DNA of 64,000 nt from Sepioteuthis lessoniana (GCA_963585895.1 OY757934.1:47221707-47285706), one strand, 5' to 3'. Shown: positions 31,912-43,576, counted from the stretch's first letter. Translations and numbers: made by a program. Notes: a model not told the origin generated them from the sequence alone.

Positions 31912-31993
31912 CGCTGCGAGCAGGATTTGAACCTGCGCGGGCAATGCCCATTGGATTTCAAGTCCAACGCCTTAACCACTCGGCCATCACAGC
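31912..31993 (-). tRNA. tRNA-Ser(UGA), gene 2 of unit 4
   Basis: T-loop TTCAAAT form, intact. Confidence 0.97.
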
Positions 31994-32148
31994 TGCAAGC
32001 GACGATGTTATATAGTTTTATAATGTTTTTGTTTTTTTAACTCGAGACCTCTCATTCCAGATTTCTGCTTATCAATCATTTGGAATGCATCGTCTCTTCT
32101 CACTTAGTTAATGAAACTAGACCAACATTGCACAGGAGAAGACAAGAA

Positions 32149-33107
32149 AATGGCCAGGAAAGCGAAAGCCTAAAGGAGAAACAGCGGAAAACAACGCCAT
32201 AAGAACGAATTATACTAAAGCGAAAAGCAATAAAACGCAACAATATATCAATTGTAGGTTATGCAGAGTAAGGCATTAAACGCTTCATCACATTGACGCA
32301 TTCATACAACGTCTCGAAGACTACATAGAAAAACACGAACGAGGACTGATTTCATCAGAAACGATACTGATAACACGATAGACGATAGAATAACAACAAC
32401 TAGGAAACAAAAATGGGAGAAAAAAACAACTCAATGTCCGCTTTAAACCACTAATAAACAACTGCACACACCAGAAAACCTGGACCTGGCTAAGAAAAGG
32501 AAACCTTAAGAGAGAAACGGAATCTCTCCTAAGAGCAGCACAGGACAACGCCATAACGACCAATAATATCAAAGCGAGAATAGATAAGACGCAACAAAAC
32601 ACTAAATGTTAGCTATGCGGTGACAGAGACGAAACCATCAATCTCATAATAAGCGAATGCAGCAAATTAGCACAGAACGAGTATAAGACTAGACACGACA
32701 AGGTCGGCAAGGTGATCCACTGGGAAATGTGCAAGAAATTTAAATTTCACCATGCTAACAAATCGTATATGCACAACCCAGCACCTGTCCTAGAAAATGA
32801 CACACATAAACTCCTATGGGACTTTAACATAGAAACGGATCACCTAATCCCGGTCAGAAGACCAGACTGACCTTATACGTAATAATCAACAAAAAAAGAG
32901 ACCTTGCAAAATTGTCGAGTGTTCTGTCCCGGCGGACCACAGAATAAATCTAAAGGAATGTCAAAAGAAGGATAACTACCTCGACCTTGCTAGACAATTG
33001 AAAAAACTGTGGAACATGAAATTGACGATTGTGCCAATTGTGAAAAACCATCAGCTAACACTGATGTGAAAAACTCTAAAGGAGCAAATAATAATGATAA
33101 AAATGTG
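32149..33107 (+). pseudogene. LINE fragments IV and I, unit 4/5 boundary
   Basis: Same LINE pair. A base change (aatctaaagg for aatctgaagg near 32951) is shared with unit 6 only. Confidence 0.7.
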
Positions 33108-33965
33108 GTTTTTCAGATAAAAATGAAATGCTTTAAAGTCGAAGAAATTGACTAGAAGATTAAGCACGAGTTGCTGCTTCTTCAACTTGGAATTAAGGAA
33201 AAGCCGAACTTGAAAAAAGGTACTCGTCATTTGGCGGATTTTCTTGTTTCAGTGAAGTGCAGACTGAAAATGAGAGAAAGCGAAATAATAGTATTTCGAT
33301 TGTGCCAAATAGCAGAAATTAGCAGCAGAAAATTAAGGTGACGATAATGTCACAAATAGATGGTGTGTTAGGAAGAGTCCCCGAGAATTGTTTTGAAAAT
33401 ATTGTGTCATTATTGGAAATCAGAAGACGATTTGAGGAGATAGAGACGATAGCATTGTTAAAATCGGTTAAAATAACCAGAAAAGTGCTGGTAACCTCAG
33501 GTTAATGGGTTGTCACTGATATTTCAGTGAAAGACTACTGACTAATCGCGTTGTGATAAACTCTCAGCCAGTGAAATAATCGATTAAGTGTGTTCTACAC
33601 ACAATAGCAGTGTTTTTATTTTCCTTCCATCAGGCCATATGCTTAGTTAATGCCAATAATAATGATAAAAATAATAGTAATTTTAAGAAGGAAGGTCTTG
33701 CAGAAATAAGCTTTTCCGTTGAATAAGATTCCTATTTCGAGGTGGCATCTAAGTGAGATATGGCTCCATTCCCCAGAAGAAGAAAAAGAGTTGCGCTAAA
33801 ACGTTCCATGTGTATACAAGATATACGAATTAAATGTCTTTCCGTTTCGAATTAAATGCTGACGCCGTTTACAAAGGGACATTTCACAATTATCAATATG
33901 GATTTAAGTGTCATTATATTGGAAGTGAGCTAGAATTTGTTGATCGACTTAAAAGAGAAAACGAT

Positions 33966-34047
33966 CGCTGCGAGCAGGATTCGAACCTGCGAGGGCAATG
34001 CCCATTGGATTTCAAGTCCAACGCCTTAACCACTCGGCCATCACAGC
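33966..34047 (-). tRNA. tRNA-Ser(UGA), gene 1 of unit 5
   Basis: T-loop TTCGAAT form, intact, with the T-run terminator retained. Confidence 0.97.
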
Positions 34048-34092
34048 TGCAAGCACGGCAGAGTTGTAACTTTATAATGTTTATTTTTAACT

Positions 34093-34512
34093 CGAGGTCT
34101 GGTCTGCGCATTTATTGCTGGGTTGCACGAGCATGCGGAGAATCTTCTTCAGGCCACTACCCGAGTAGACGACTTGCCGATATCTGAAATATTGGCCCGT
34201 GCCCGAGCAATACTGTAGGACAGTCTCAAAGGCACAGAATCAGCCCTCTTCTCCTCACTCAGCTGCTGATACACTGCGTATGCGCCTCCCGAGAGGCGCA
34301 TTGGCACAACGCACTCGATATTTTTTACTCCGCTCAACCGGCACACCAACTCTGCCCTCTCCACCCATTCAACCAACGATTGCCCGGCATCGATCCCGTC
34401 AAAGAGGGGAATCAATTTTGGGTCGAAGACAATAATTGCCGAAATAGCTTGTTGTCAAGAGCGGACGTAAAAGACACCGTGAAAGGGATTCTTGGAGTTC
34501 CTTTCGCAAACT
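34093..34512. pseudogene. Scrambled gag remnant, unit 5
   Basis: Same rearrangement and junction. Confidence 0.85.
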
Positions 34513-34569
34513 TAGTAAGGGAGGTGATACTACAATCTCTTCATTTCTATAATTTTTCTTTAAGTCTAC

Positions 34570-35082
34570 TGTTGTCAAGAGCGGACGTAAAAGACACCGT
34601 GAAAGTGATTCTTGGAGTTCCTTTCGCAAACTCCCGTCTCTTCAATGAATCCCTCACACTAAAGACAAAGACCAAATCCCAATTCTGTGTGTCGGTAGGC
34701 TGCGATGGATTTCGCACGTCAGTTTAAGGGCGTATTGATTCGAGCGTTCTCTCCCTCTTTCTCCTTCCTTCCGTCTCTCTCTCTCTCTCTCTCTCTCTCC
34801 TTCCTGCTCTCGTCTTCGTTCGTTCGTTCGTTAAGTTGTAACAAGTTCGTCGGGCGACGCACTCAGAACAAAAATCCCTGTTACGCCGTTACCGTGCGTA
34901 TTTTATGTTCGTGAGATCTCGCCAGAATTTGCATACGTGCAAATTACCTCTCGCTTGGTCGAGATATCCCATCATCAAATATGCTCGAGGCAGCCATATC
35001 GGTTTCGCTTTTCCGCTCTACAAGCCAGACACGTTCGTGCGCGCTTCGAATGCCCAGGTACGTTGCGTCCGTTACCTTCACA
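34570..35082 (-). repeat. 3' LTR, unit 5 (513 bp)
   Basis: Shorter CT run. One base of the outer palindrome arm is changed (gagatatcc). Confidence 0.9.
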
Positions 35083-35445
35083 CTCCTCCCTGATTTGGGA
35101 ATCACACAACGTACAGCGCGGAGCAGGACTCTTTAGTCTGCTACTTCGTCTGAGCGGAACGCTCTCGGCAACGTCTTCGTCCTCGGACGTATCTCCGGGC
35201 CCATGTTGACCACGGTCGCTGTGGTCGCTTTTAGATGCTGCGGGATCCTCCCGCGGTAAAAACAGCATCGGCGCTTCGTCTTCAGAGGAAGTGACGCTGC
35301 AATTAGTGGCGTCTGCTCCTTGCAATGGACGAACATCCTTTACGTGGCGAGGTGTCCCGTCAACAACGACCGAATGTGGGCTGTACACACCCGTAATTGT
35401 CCCCTTTCCGAACTGGGTTCTACATCGCCCACGAGGGATCTTCAC
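34975..35445 (-). CDS. Integrase C-terminal tail of pol, unit 5, open 156-codon frame
   Basis: Uninverted form, open into the 3' LTR. Preceded by the shared TAG. Confidence 0.6.
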   Translation of the reverse strand: MKIPRGRCRTQFGKGTITGVYSPHSVVVDGTPRHVKDVRPLQGADATNCSVTSSEDEAPMLFLPREDPAASKSDHSDRGQHGPGDTSEDEDVAESVPLRRSSRLKSPAPRCTLCDSQIREECEGNGRNVPGHSKRARTCLACRAEKRNRYGCLEHI

Positions 35446-36624
35446 CTAAACACTATCGCCTACCTTGTAACTGCTGGGTCCGGCATCCTCCGGTGGTAAC
35501 ATGACATCAACACCTTTTATACGGGCTGGATACGAGTATATTATGTTTGCTGGTGCCGTTGACGCCGACGCATCGTCTTTGGGAGTCACATTGTACCAGT
35601 ATACAACCTCCATCACCGAGCACCGTGTTCTTGTGGCAATTCGTTTTATGGTTCGGTGAGATCTCTCCACAATCCCGTTGCCAGCCGGTACGTATGCGCA
35701 TCGGAATCTCATCTGAACGCCCCAGCGCTCGGCGAATTTAGAGAACGTCTCTCCGCTAAAGGTCGTGGCGTTATCCGTGAGTAGCTCAACAGGGGCCCCC
35801 ACCCCCACCCTCTCGCAAAATACGGTCTCCAACCGCCGAACAATGCTGGCAGCATCTTGGCATGATAACGGCCTCCAAATAGCAAACCGACTGGGACCGC
35901 AGTCGATTAAGGTTAGGTAATGACGACCTCCAAGGTGAGTCACGTCCAATCCAACCCTCCTCCAGTTCTCGCGTACGTCCAGACTGCCTGCCTTCCAACT
36001 CACCGGGGCGGGATCTATGGACTGACACTCTTCGCATTCCCTAACTACCTCCCGAACAGCTGCCTTAGAGACCTCAGGACTCACCAGTTTCACGAAGTAG
36101 AGTGTGCACTTTACGCCAGGGTGCCCACAAGATCGGTGAATGGTCCGAATGCGAGCGGGATCCAGCTCACCCATAGATGCGGCGCATACTGGCTCGATGA
36201 GTTCTGCTTCTTTCCGAAGTGCATGCAGCCATCGTTGGGGCACTCTAGTGAATGGATCAGCTCGGTTCACCTGGGATTTAACGAGTGCCACGTCAATTTT
36301 CAGTCTATACTCCGCCACTAATTCTTGGAGCGTACTCAGTCGCCGTCTTATTAACATCCCCGACGCCGCCTTAGTCCGCACCCTTGCTTTCCCGGACAGG
36401 GTGTCAGAAATCCACCGGTGCACGCAGGCCGAGTCTGTCCGCAGGTGAATCACACTCGCCTTCCAGTGCAGCGTCAGATTAATGCCCCTCAACACTGCGT
36501 CAAGCTCTGCCAGGTTGATGTGCTTATCTACGTGCACCGGTCGTAGCCAACTTGCGTCTTCAATGATGGCTCCGTCATATTCAATAGCCACCCCGGTGGC
36601 CAGAGAGCTGGCATCCACCCACAC
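35446..36624 (-). pseudogene. pol: pol remnant, RNase H and integrase part, unit 5
   Basis: 392 codons in the same frame after the unit 5 nonsense codon, starting at WVDASSLATG. The integrase zinc site has H, H, C, C in full and DD35E is complete. It ends at the shared TAG. Confidence 0.85.
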
Positions 36625-36648
36625 AGTGACTTCCTGGCCTATCGCGCA

Positions 36649-37254
36649 CTAGTCACCACGTGCTCGATCAGTTTGTGACGATCTCATCACAATTTCGTCA
36701 AGCATCCGACGCAACATGGGGTCTTGTGTTTCGTCGTCCCATCCGCTTGTCACAGCGTTAGCTCTCTGTTTCACAAACGCAGCTGCAACACGGAGCCAGC
36801 CGCACACTGGAAAATTCCCGATCAGCCGCCCACACACAGAAAAGACGGCACGACGCGTAAGTACATTGGGAACCTTCGGACGCTTGCCGTCGCGTCGCCA
36901 TCTAAGCTTGCCGCGCTCCTCCCAGACGTATACGCCCAACACTCGAGCGCCACTATTTAGTTGTTCCGGAGTCTTACAAGTCAGCCCAAACCGTTCAAGG
37001 TGCCTCTTCACTTGCGCTGCCGAACACACACTCTCGTTAACAAATATGTCATCGACATACGAAGAGGTAGCGCGACTGACGGTTTCATCTTGCCCGATCA
37101 TAGCTTTTACGATGGACCGCATAATCTGTGGAGCTACATTAAGCCCGAACCCCAAGCGGGTGAGGCAGTACCTCTGCCCTTTAATTTTCACCGTTTGGAA
37201 CGGCCACAGCGACTTGTCAACGTGGATCTGCAGATATGCCCGGCGCAGGTCCAC
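36649..37254 (-). pseudogene. pol: pol remnant, RT part, unit 5, ended by a nonsense codon
   Basis: 201 codons with YVDD, closing at a TAG at 36646-36648. The other units have Trp (ARGDWCANG) at this place. The spacer to RNase H is also altered locally (cctatcgcgcactag for ccattcgcgcaccag). Confidence 0.85.
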
Positions 37255-37819
37255 TATGGCGGCTTTTGGCCCCCTTCTCCTGAAATCCCGGTAGTTGAGC
37301 TGCTGCAGCTGCCGATTCTCTGCCTGTGAGACTGTCCTTCAATATTGCTCGGGTACGGGCCAATATTTCAGATATCGGCAAGTCGTCTACTCGGGTAGTG
37401 GCCTGAAGAAGATTCTCCGCATGCTCCGGCAACCCAGCAATAAATGAGCAGGCCAGACCTCGCTCTGTCATACCTCCGAACTGAGTCGCGAGCTTGCGTA
37501 GCTCCGCCAAGAAGACGTCCACCGTTTCTCCCGGACGCAAACGGCACGCTGCAAACTGCTTATAAGTCGTCACAGGACTGACGGCAAATGCTGTGTGAAG
37601 CTCATCTTTTATACAGGCAAAGTCAGCCCTCTTCTCCTCACTCAGCTGTTGATACACTGCGTATGCCCCCCCCCCCGAGAGGTGCATTGGCACAACGCAC
37701 TCGATATTTTTTACTCCGCTTAAGCGGCACACCAACTCTGCCTTCTCCACCCATTCAACCATCGATTGCCCGGCATCGATCCCGTCAAAGAGGGGAATCA
37801 ATTTTGGGTCGAAGGCCAT
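37217..37819 (-). CDS. gag: gag, unit 5, open 200-codon frame
   Basis: Open from the same ATG as the other units; the frame extends three more codons upstream through a TTG. It differs from unit 4 at a few residues (SEEKR for SEQKR, KDELH for KDDLH). Pol of the same unit is broken. Confidence 0.78.
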   Translation of the reverse strand: MAFDPKLIPLFDGIDAGQSMVEWVEKAELVCRLSGVKNIECVVPMHLSGGGAYAVYQQLSEEKRADFACIKDELHTAFAVSPVTTYKQFAACRLRPGETVDVFLAELRKLATQFGGMTERGLACSFIAGLPEHAENLLQATTRVDDLPISEILARTRAILKDSLTGRESAAAAAQLPGFQEKGAKSRHSGPAPGISADPR

Positions 37820-37835
37820 AATTGCCAAAATAGCT

Positions 37836-38670
37836 TGTTGTCAAGAGCGGACGTAAAAGACACCGTGAAAGTGATTCTTGGAGTTACTTTCGCAAACTCC
37901 CGTCTCTTCAATGAATCCCTCACACTAAAGACAAAGACCAAATCCCAATTCTGTGTGTCGGTAGGCTGCGATGGATTTCGCACGTCAGTTTAAGGGCGTA
38001 TTGATTCGAGCGTTCTCTCCCTCTCTCTCTCCTTCACTGTTCCTTCTCTCTCGCTCTCTCCCTCTTTCTCCTTCCTTCCGTCTCTCTCTCTCCTTCCTGT
38101 TCTCGCCTTCGTCCGTTCTTTCATTCGTTAAGTTGTAACAAGTTCGTCGGGCCACGCACTCAGAACAAAAATCCCTGTTACGCCGTTACTGTGCGTATTT
38201 TATGTTCGTGAGATCTCGCCAGAATTTGCATACGTGCAAATTACCTCTCGCTGGTTCAAGATCTCCCATCATCAAATATACTCGAGGCAGTCATATCGGT
38301 TTCGATTTTCCGCTCTCCAATCCATCATTTCGGTCGGCCGTGCTGGCGGAGGCACGGATCCGGCCGGGTGTGGCTTGGTGACTGGAATAATTTCCTTCGG
38401 TCTCAAGGGGGGCTTCCCCCCCCCCCAGGCTTTTACCTCCTTCGGGAGGGTTGGGTTTATCGCAAAGCGCCTGAGGCGCCCCAGAAAGGGGAGTGCCGAC
38501 CGGGCCGAGGGCATTTTTGGAACCTGCACCCGGACCCACCATAAAAAGACCTTGTGCCATACCTGCCCGTTCGGTGGGGCGAGCAACAAATACTGCTTTT
38601 CCGCTCTACAAGCCAGACACGTTCATGCGCGCTTCGAATGCCCAGGTACGTTGCGTCCGTTACCTTCACA
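37836..38670 (-). repeat. 5' LTR, unit 5 (835 bp)
   Basis: Intermediate variant ggagttac. The outer palindrome arm is altered (gttcaagatc), as in the 5' LTRs of units 6 to 8. Confidence 0.9.
38317..38596. mobile_element. GC-rich insertion, unit 5
   Basis: Same insertion, 280 bp. The last hairpin is altered (gcaaagcgcctgaggcgcc for gcccggcgcctgaggcgcc). Confidence 0.75.
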
Positions 38671-39381
38671 ATAATGTTTATTTTTAACTCGAGACGTCTT
38701 CCTCCAGATTTCCGTCGACCCATTCATTTGGAATGCATCGTCTCCTTTCACTTAGTTAATGAAACTAGGCACACATTGCACATCAATCTGGCCAGGAAAG
38801 CGAAAGCTCAACGAAGAAACTGAATTTCTTCTAATAACAGCAAAAAAAAAACCCACGCCGTAAGGAGAAATTATACTAAAGCGAAAAACAATAAAACGCA
38901 ACAGAATAGCAAGTGTAGGGTATGCAGAGTAAGGCATTAAACGCCTAATCACATAATAAAAGAATGCACTCAACTGGCATGAAAGAAGTACAAGACAAGG
39001 TACCCATCGGTGGGAAAACTACTTGGCGTCGTCTCGTCGATTTCAACGTAGTGGATTTTACCGTTGAGGCTGACTACAGATTGAAAATAAAAGAAAACGG
39101 AAAGATAAGCAAACACTTGGAGCATGAGAAAGAAGTAAATGCTGTGGCACACTAAAGTAACATTGATAGCAATATTAATTGTTGCGATTGTAACTGTTCC
39201 GAAAAGCTTGGAAGACTGGCTGGAGGAAGTGGAAATCAAAGTTTCAAGAGAGACGATCGATATGATAACATTGTTGAGATTGACCAAAATATTCCTGCAA
39301 ACATCTTGGGACTTTCTCTTACTTAGACGTCACTGAAAGAGCACCAACTAACCCTGATGTGATAAAATCGCATCTACTGTG

Positions 39382-39433
<52 letters not shown>

Positions 39434-39461
39434 GATTAACAATAATAATAATAATAATAAT
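38671..39461 (+). pseudogene. tRNA-type flank and LINE fragment II with (AAT)n tail, unit 5
   Basis: Full form without the 81-bp deletion. The first 100 bp (ataatgtttattttt, ctcgag, tttggaatgcatcgtctc, cacttagttaatgaaact) are homologous to the sequence upstream of tRNA-Ser 2. LINE fragment II follows, with an AAT tract at about 39382-39461. Confidence 0.75.
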
Positions 39462-40043
39462 GCGAAAGCAAATGTCTTTTGATAATAGCTGATGACGCCG
39501 TTAAGACGAATTATATTAAAATGAAAACCAATAAATCACAATAGTAAGCGAATGCAGTCAACTGGTATAAAAGAGTTACAAGACATCATATGACGCCTCG
39601 AGAAAATTTGTCTACAGCAAATTTTGTATGAGATTGAAATGTGATCAAACGACCAATCGGCGAATGCCTTAACGAGAAACAATCGTAGAGAACGAGACGC
39701 CTAAAAGTATTCTTCAATTTTCACATACAAACAGATCAACTAACTTTTGCTAGAATCCAACACTGCGTTGAAAAAATTCTATTATGGGTTGGTTTATCAG
39801 ATTATAACGAAATACTACAAAGTTGCCGATATCGTGTAGAAGACTAAACACGATCACCTCATTTAACTAGGAATTAAGGATAAGATGAACTTTAAAAAAC
39901 GATCTTTTCATCCGGTGGATTTTTCTGAAAGAGATTTCACAACGCCGTCTACAAAGGGACATTTCACAATTATCAATATGGATTTTAGTCATTATATTGA
40001 AAGTTAGGTAGAGTTCGTTGGTCTACTTAAAAGAGAAAACGGT
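39462..40043 (+). pseudogene. LINE fragment III and tRNA-2 downstream flank, unit 5
   Basis: Same, with agacatcatatgacg where most units have agacaatatatgacg, shared with unit 7. Confidence 0.6.
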
Positions 40044-40125
40044 CGCTGCGAGCAGGATTTGAACCTGCGCGGGCAATGCCCATTGGATTTCAAGTCCAAC
40101 GCCTTAACCACTCGGCCATCACAGC
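40044..40125 (-). tRNA. tRNA-Ser(UGA), gene 2 of unit 5
   Basis: T-loop TTCAAAT form, intact. The downstream flank has ttggtctac where units 1 to 4 have ttgatctac. Confidence 0.97.
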
Positions 40126-40280
40126 TGCAAGCGACGATGTTATATAGTTTTATAATGTTTTTGTTTTTTTAACTCGAGACCTCTCATTCCAGATTTCTGC
40201 TTATCAATCATTTGGAATGCATCGTCTCTTCTCACTTAGTTAATGAAACTAGACCAACATTGCACAGGAGAAGACAAGAA

Positions 40281-41239
40281 AATGGCCAGGAAAGCGAAAG
40301 CCTAAAGGAGAAACAGCGGAAAACAACGCCATAAGAACGAATTATACTAAAGCGAAAAGCAATAAAACGCAACAATATATCAATTGTAGGTTATGCAGAG
40401 TAAGGCATTAAACGCTTCATCACATTGACGCATTCATACAACGTCTCGAAGACTACATAGAAAAACACGAACGAGGACTGATTTCATCAGAAACGATACT
40501 GATAACACGATAGACGATAGAATAACAACAACTAGGAAACAAAAATGGGAGAAAAAAACAACTCAATGTCCGCTTTAAACCACTAATAAACAACTGCACA
40601 CACCAGAAAACCTGGACCTGGCTAAGAAAAGGAAACCTTAAGAGAGAAACGGAATCTCTCCTAAGAGCAGCACAGGACAACGCCATAACGACCAATAATA
40701 TCAAAGCGAGAATAGATAAGACGCAACAAAACACTAAATGTTAGCTATGCGGTGACAGAGACGAAACCATCAATCTCATAATAAGCGAATGCAGCAAATT
40801 AGCACAGAACGAGTATAAGACTAGACACGACAAGGTCGGCAAGGTGATCCACTGGGAAATGTGCAAGAAATTTAAATTTCACCATGCTAACAAATCGTAT
40901 ATGCACAACCCAGCACCTGTCCTAGAAAATGACACACATAAACTCCTATGGGACTTTAACATAGAAACGGATCACCTAATCCCGGTCAGAAGACCAGACT
41001 GACCTTATACGTAATAATCAACAAAAAAAGAGACCTTGCAAAATTGTCGAGTGTTCTGTCCCGGCGGACCACAGAATAAATCTAAAGGAATGTCAAAAGA
41101 AGGATAACTACCTCGACCTTGCTAGACAATTGAAAAAACTGTGGAACATGAAATTGACGATTGTGCCAATTGTGAAAAACCATCAGCTAACACTGATGTG
41201 AAAAACTCTAAAGGAGCAAATAATAATGATAAAAATGTG
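40281..41239 (+). pseudogene. LINE fragments IV and I, unit 5/6 boundary
   Basis: Same LINE pair, sharing the aatctaaagg variant with unit 5. No open frame of useful length on the sense strand. Confidence 0.7.
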
Positions 41240-42096
41240 GTTTTTCAGATAAAAATGAAATGCTTTAAAGTCGAAGAAATTGACTAGAAGATTAAGCACG
41301 AGTTGCTGCTTCTTCAACTTGGAATTAAGGAAAAGCCGAACTTGAAAAAAGGTACTCGTCATTTGGCGGATTTTCTTGTTTCAGTGAAGTGCAGACTGAA
41401 AATGAGAGAAAGCGAAATAATAGTATTTCGATTGTGCCAAATAGCAGAAATTAGCAGCAGAAAATTAAGGTGACGATAATGTCACAAATAGATGGTGTGT
41501 TAGGAAGAGTCCCCGAGAATTGTTTTGAAAATATTGTGTCATTATTGGAAATCAGAAGACGATTTGAGGAGATAGAGACGATAGCATTGTTAAAATCGGT
41601 TAAAATAACCAGAAAAGTGCTGGTAACCTCAGGTTAATGGGTTGTCACTGATATTTCAGTGAAAGACTACTGACTAATCGCGTTGTGATAAACTCTCAGC
41701 CAGTGAAATAATCGATTAAGTGTGTTCTACACACAATAGCAGTGTTTTTATTTTCCTTCCATCAGGCCATATGCTTAGTTAATGCCAATAATAATGATAA
41801 AAATAATAGTAATTTTAAGAAGGAAGGTCTTGCAGAAATAAGCTTTTCCGTTGAATAAGATTCCTATTTCGAGGTGGCATCTAAGTGAGATATGGCTCCA
41901 TTCCCCAGAAGAAGAAAAAGAGTTGCGCTAAAACGTTCCATGTGTATACAAGATATACGAATTAAATGTCTTTCCGTTTCGAATTAAATGCTGACGCCGT
42001 TTACAAAGGGACATTTCACAATTATCAATATGGATTTAAGTGTCATTATATTGGAAGTGAGCTAGAATTTGTTGATCGACTTAAAAAGAAGACGAT

Positions 42097-42178
42097 CGCT
42101 GTGAGCAGGATTCGAACCTGCGAGGGCAATGCCCATTGGATTTCAAGTCCAACGCCTTAACCACTCGGCCATCACAGC
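42097..42178 (-). tRNA. tRNA-Ser(UGA), gene 1 of unit 6, acceptor-stem variant
   Basis: The acceptor 3' strand is TCACAGC instead of TCGCAGC, which turns the single G-U pair into A-U so that all seven pairs are Watson-Crick. The proximal T run is lost (gaagacg for gaaaacg), but a five-T terminator remains at 42083-42087. Probably still functional. Confidence 0.95.
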
Positions 42179-42223
42179 TGCAAGCACGGCAGTCTTGTAA
42201 CTTTATAATGTTTATTTTTAACT

Positions 42224-42643
42224 CGAGGTCTGGTCTGCGCATTTATTGCTGGGTTGCAGGAGCATGCGGAGAATCTTCTTCAGGCCACTACCCGAGTAGA
42301 CGACTTGCCGATATCTGAAATATTGGCCCGTGCCCGAGCAATATTGTAGGACAGTCTCAAAGGCACAGAATCAGCCCTCTTCTCCTCACTCAGCTGCTGA
42401 TACACTGCGTATGCGCCTCCCGAGAGGCGCATTGGCACAACGCACTCGATATTTTTTACTCCGCTCAACCGGCACACCAACTCTGCCCTCTCCACCCATT
42501 CAACCAACGATTGCCCGGCATCGATCCCGTCAAAGAGGGGAATCAATTTTGGGTCGAAGACAATAATTGCCGAAATAGCTTGTTGTCAAGAGCGGACGTA
42601 AAAGACACCGTGAAAGGGATTCTTGGAGTTCCTTTCGCAAACT
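42224..42643. pseudogene. Scrambled gag remnant, unit 6
   Basis: Same rearrangement. Small private changes (gcaatattgtagg near 42338). Confidence 0.85.
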
Positions 42644-42700
42644 TAGTAAGGGAGGTGATACTACAATCTCTTCATTTCTATAATTTTTCTTTAAGTCTAC

Positions 42701-43213
42701 TGTTGTCAAGAGCGGACGTAAAAGACAAAATGAAAATGATTCTTGGAGTTCCTTTCGCAAACTCCCGTCTCTTCAATGAATCCCTCACACTAAAGACAAA
42801 GACCAAATTCCAATTCGGTGTGTCGGTAGGCTGCGATGGATTTCGCACGTCAGTTTAAGGGCGTATTGATTCGAGCGTTCTCTCCCTCTTTCTCCTTCCT
42901 TCCGTCTCTCTCTCTCTCTCTCTCTCTCTCCTTCCTGCTCTCGTCTTCGTTCGTTCGTTCGTTAAGTTGTAACAAGTTCGTCGGGCGACGCACTCAGAAC
43001 AAAAATCCCTGTTACGCCGTTACCGTGCGTATTTTATGTTCGTGAGATCTCGCCAGAATTTGCATACGTGCAAATTACCTCTCGCTTGGTCGAGATCTCC
43101 CATCATCAAATATGCTCGAGGCAGCCATATCGGTTTCGCTTTTCCGCTCTACAAGCCAGACACGTTCGTGCGCGCTTCGAATGCCCAGGTACGTTGCGTC
43201 CGTTACCTTCACA
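42701..43213 (-). repeat. 3' LTR, unit 6 (513 bp)
   Basis: Carries a private cluster of changes (gacaaaatgaaaatg for gacaccgtgaaagtg) near 42725. Confidence 0.9.
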
Positions 43214-43576
43214 CTCCTCCCTGATTTGGGAATCACACAACGTACAGCGCGGAGCAGGACTCTTTAGTCTGCTACTTCGTCTGAGCGGAACGCTCTCGGC
43301 AACGTCTTCGTCCTCGGACGTATCTCCGGGCCCATGTTGACCACGGTCGCTGTGGTCGCTTTTAGATGCTGCGGGATCCTCCCGCGGTAAAAACAGCATC
43401 GGCGCTTCGTCTTCAGAGGAAGTGACGCTGCAATTAGTGGCGTCTGCTCCTTGCAATGGACGAACATCCTTTACGTGGCGAGGTGTCCCGTCAACAACGA
43501 CCGAATGTGGGCTGTACACACCCGTAATTGTCCCCTTTCCGAACTGGGTTCTACATCGCCCACGAGGGATCTTCAC
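43106..43576 (-). CDS. Integrase C-terminal tail of pol, unit 6, open 156-codon frame
   Basis: Uninverted form, open into the 3' LTR. Preceded by the shared TAG. Confidence 0.6.
   Translation of the reverse strand: MKIPRGRCRTQFGKGTITGVYSPHSVVVDGTPRHVKDVRPLQGADATNCSVTSSEDEAPMLFLPREDPAASKSDHSDRGQHGPGDTSEDEDVAESVPLRRSSRLKSPAPRCTLCDSQIREECEGNGRNVPGHSKRARTCLACRAEKRNRYGCLEHI

Larger units (their letters stand above)
24226..32287. repeat. Tandem unit 4 (8062 bp)
   Basis: Closest to unit 2 over most of its length, but its gag is open because it lacks the two-base insertion seen in units 1 to 3. That mosaic suggests local gene conversion. The stretch from 25046 to 25903 has no recognised gene. Confidence 0.97.
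34570..38670 (-). mobile_element. Defective LTR retrotransposon, unit 5
   Basis: Same element, with open gag but a nonsense codon between RT and RNase H. Polypurine tract at 35083-35091. The outer flank of the 5' LTR is kept in full, so the homology to tRNA-upstream sequence is clearest here. Confidence 0.9.
32288..40419. repeat. Tandem unit 5 (8132 bp)
   Basis: First unit that keeps the roughly 81 bp beside the 5' LTR missing from units 1 to 4. It carries an intact gag frame but a nonsense codon in pol. The stretch from 33108 to 33965 has no recognised gene. Confidence 0.97.
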
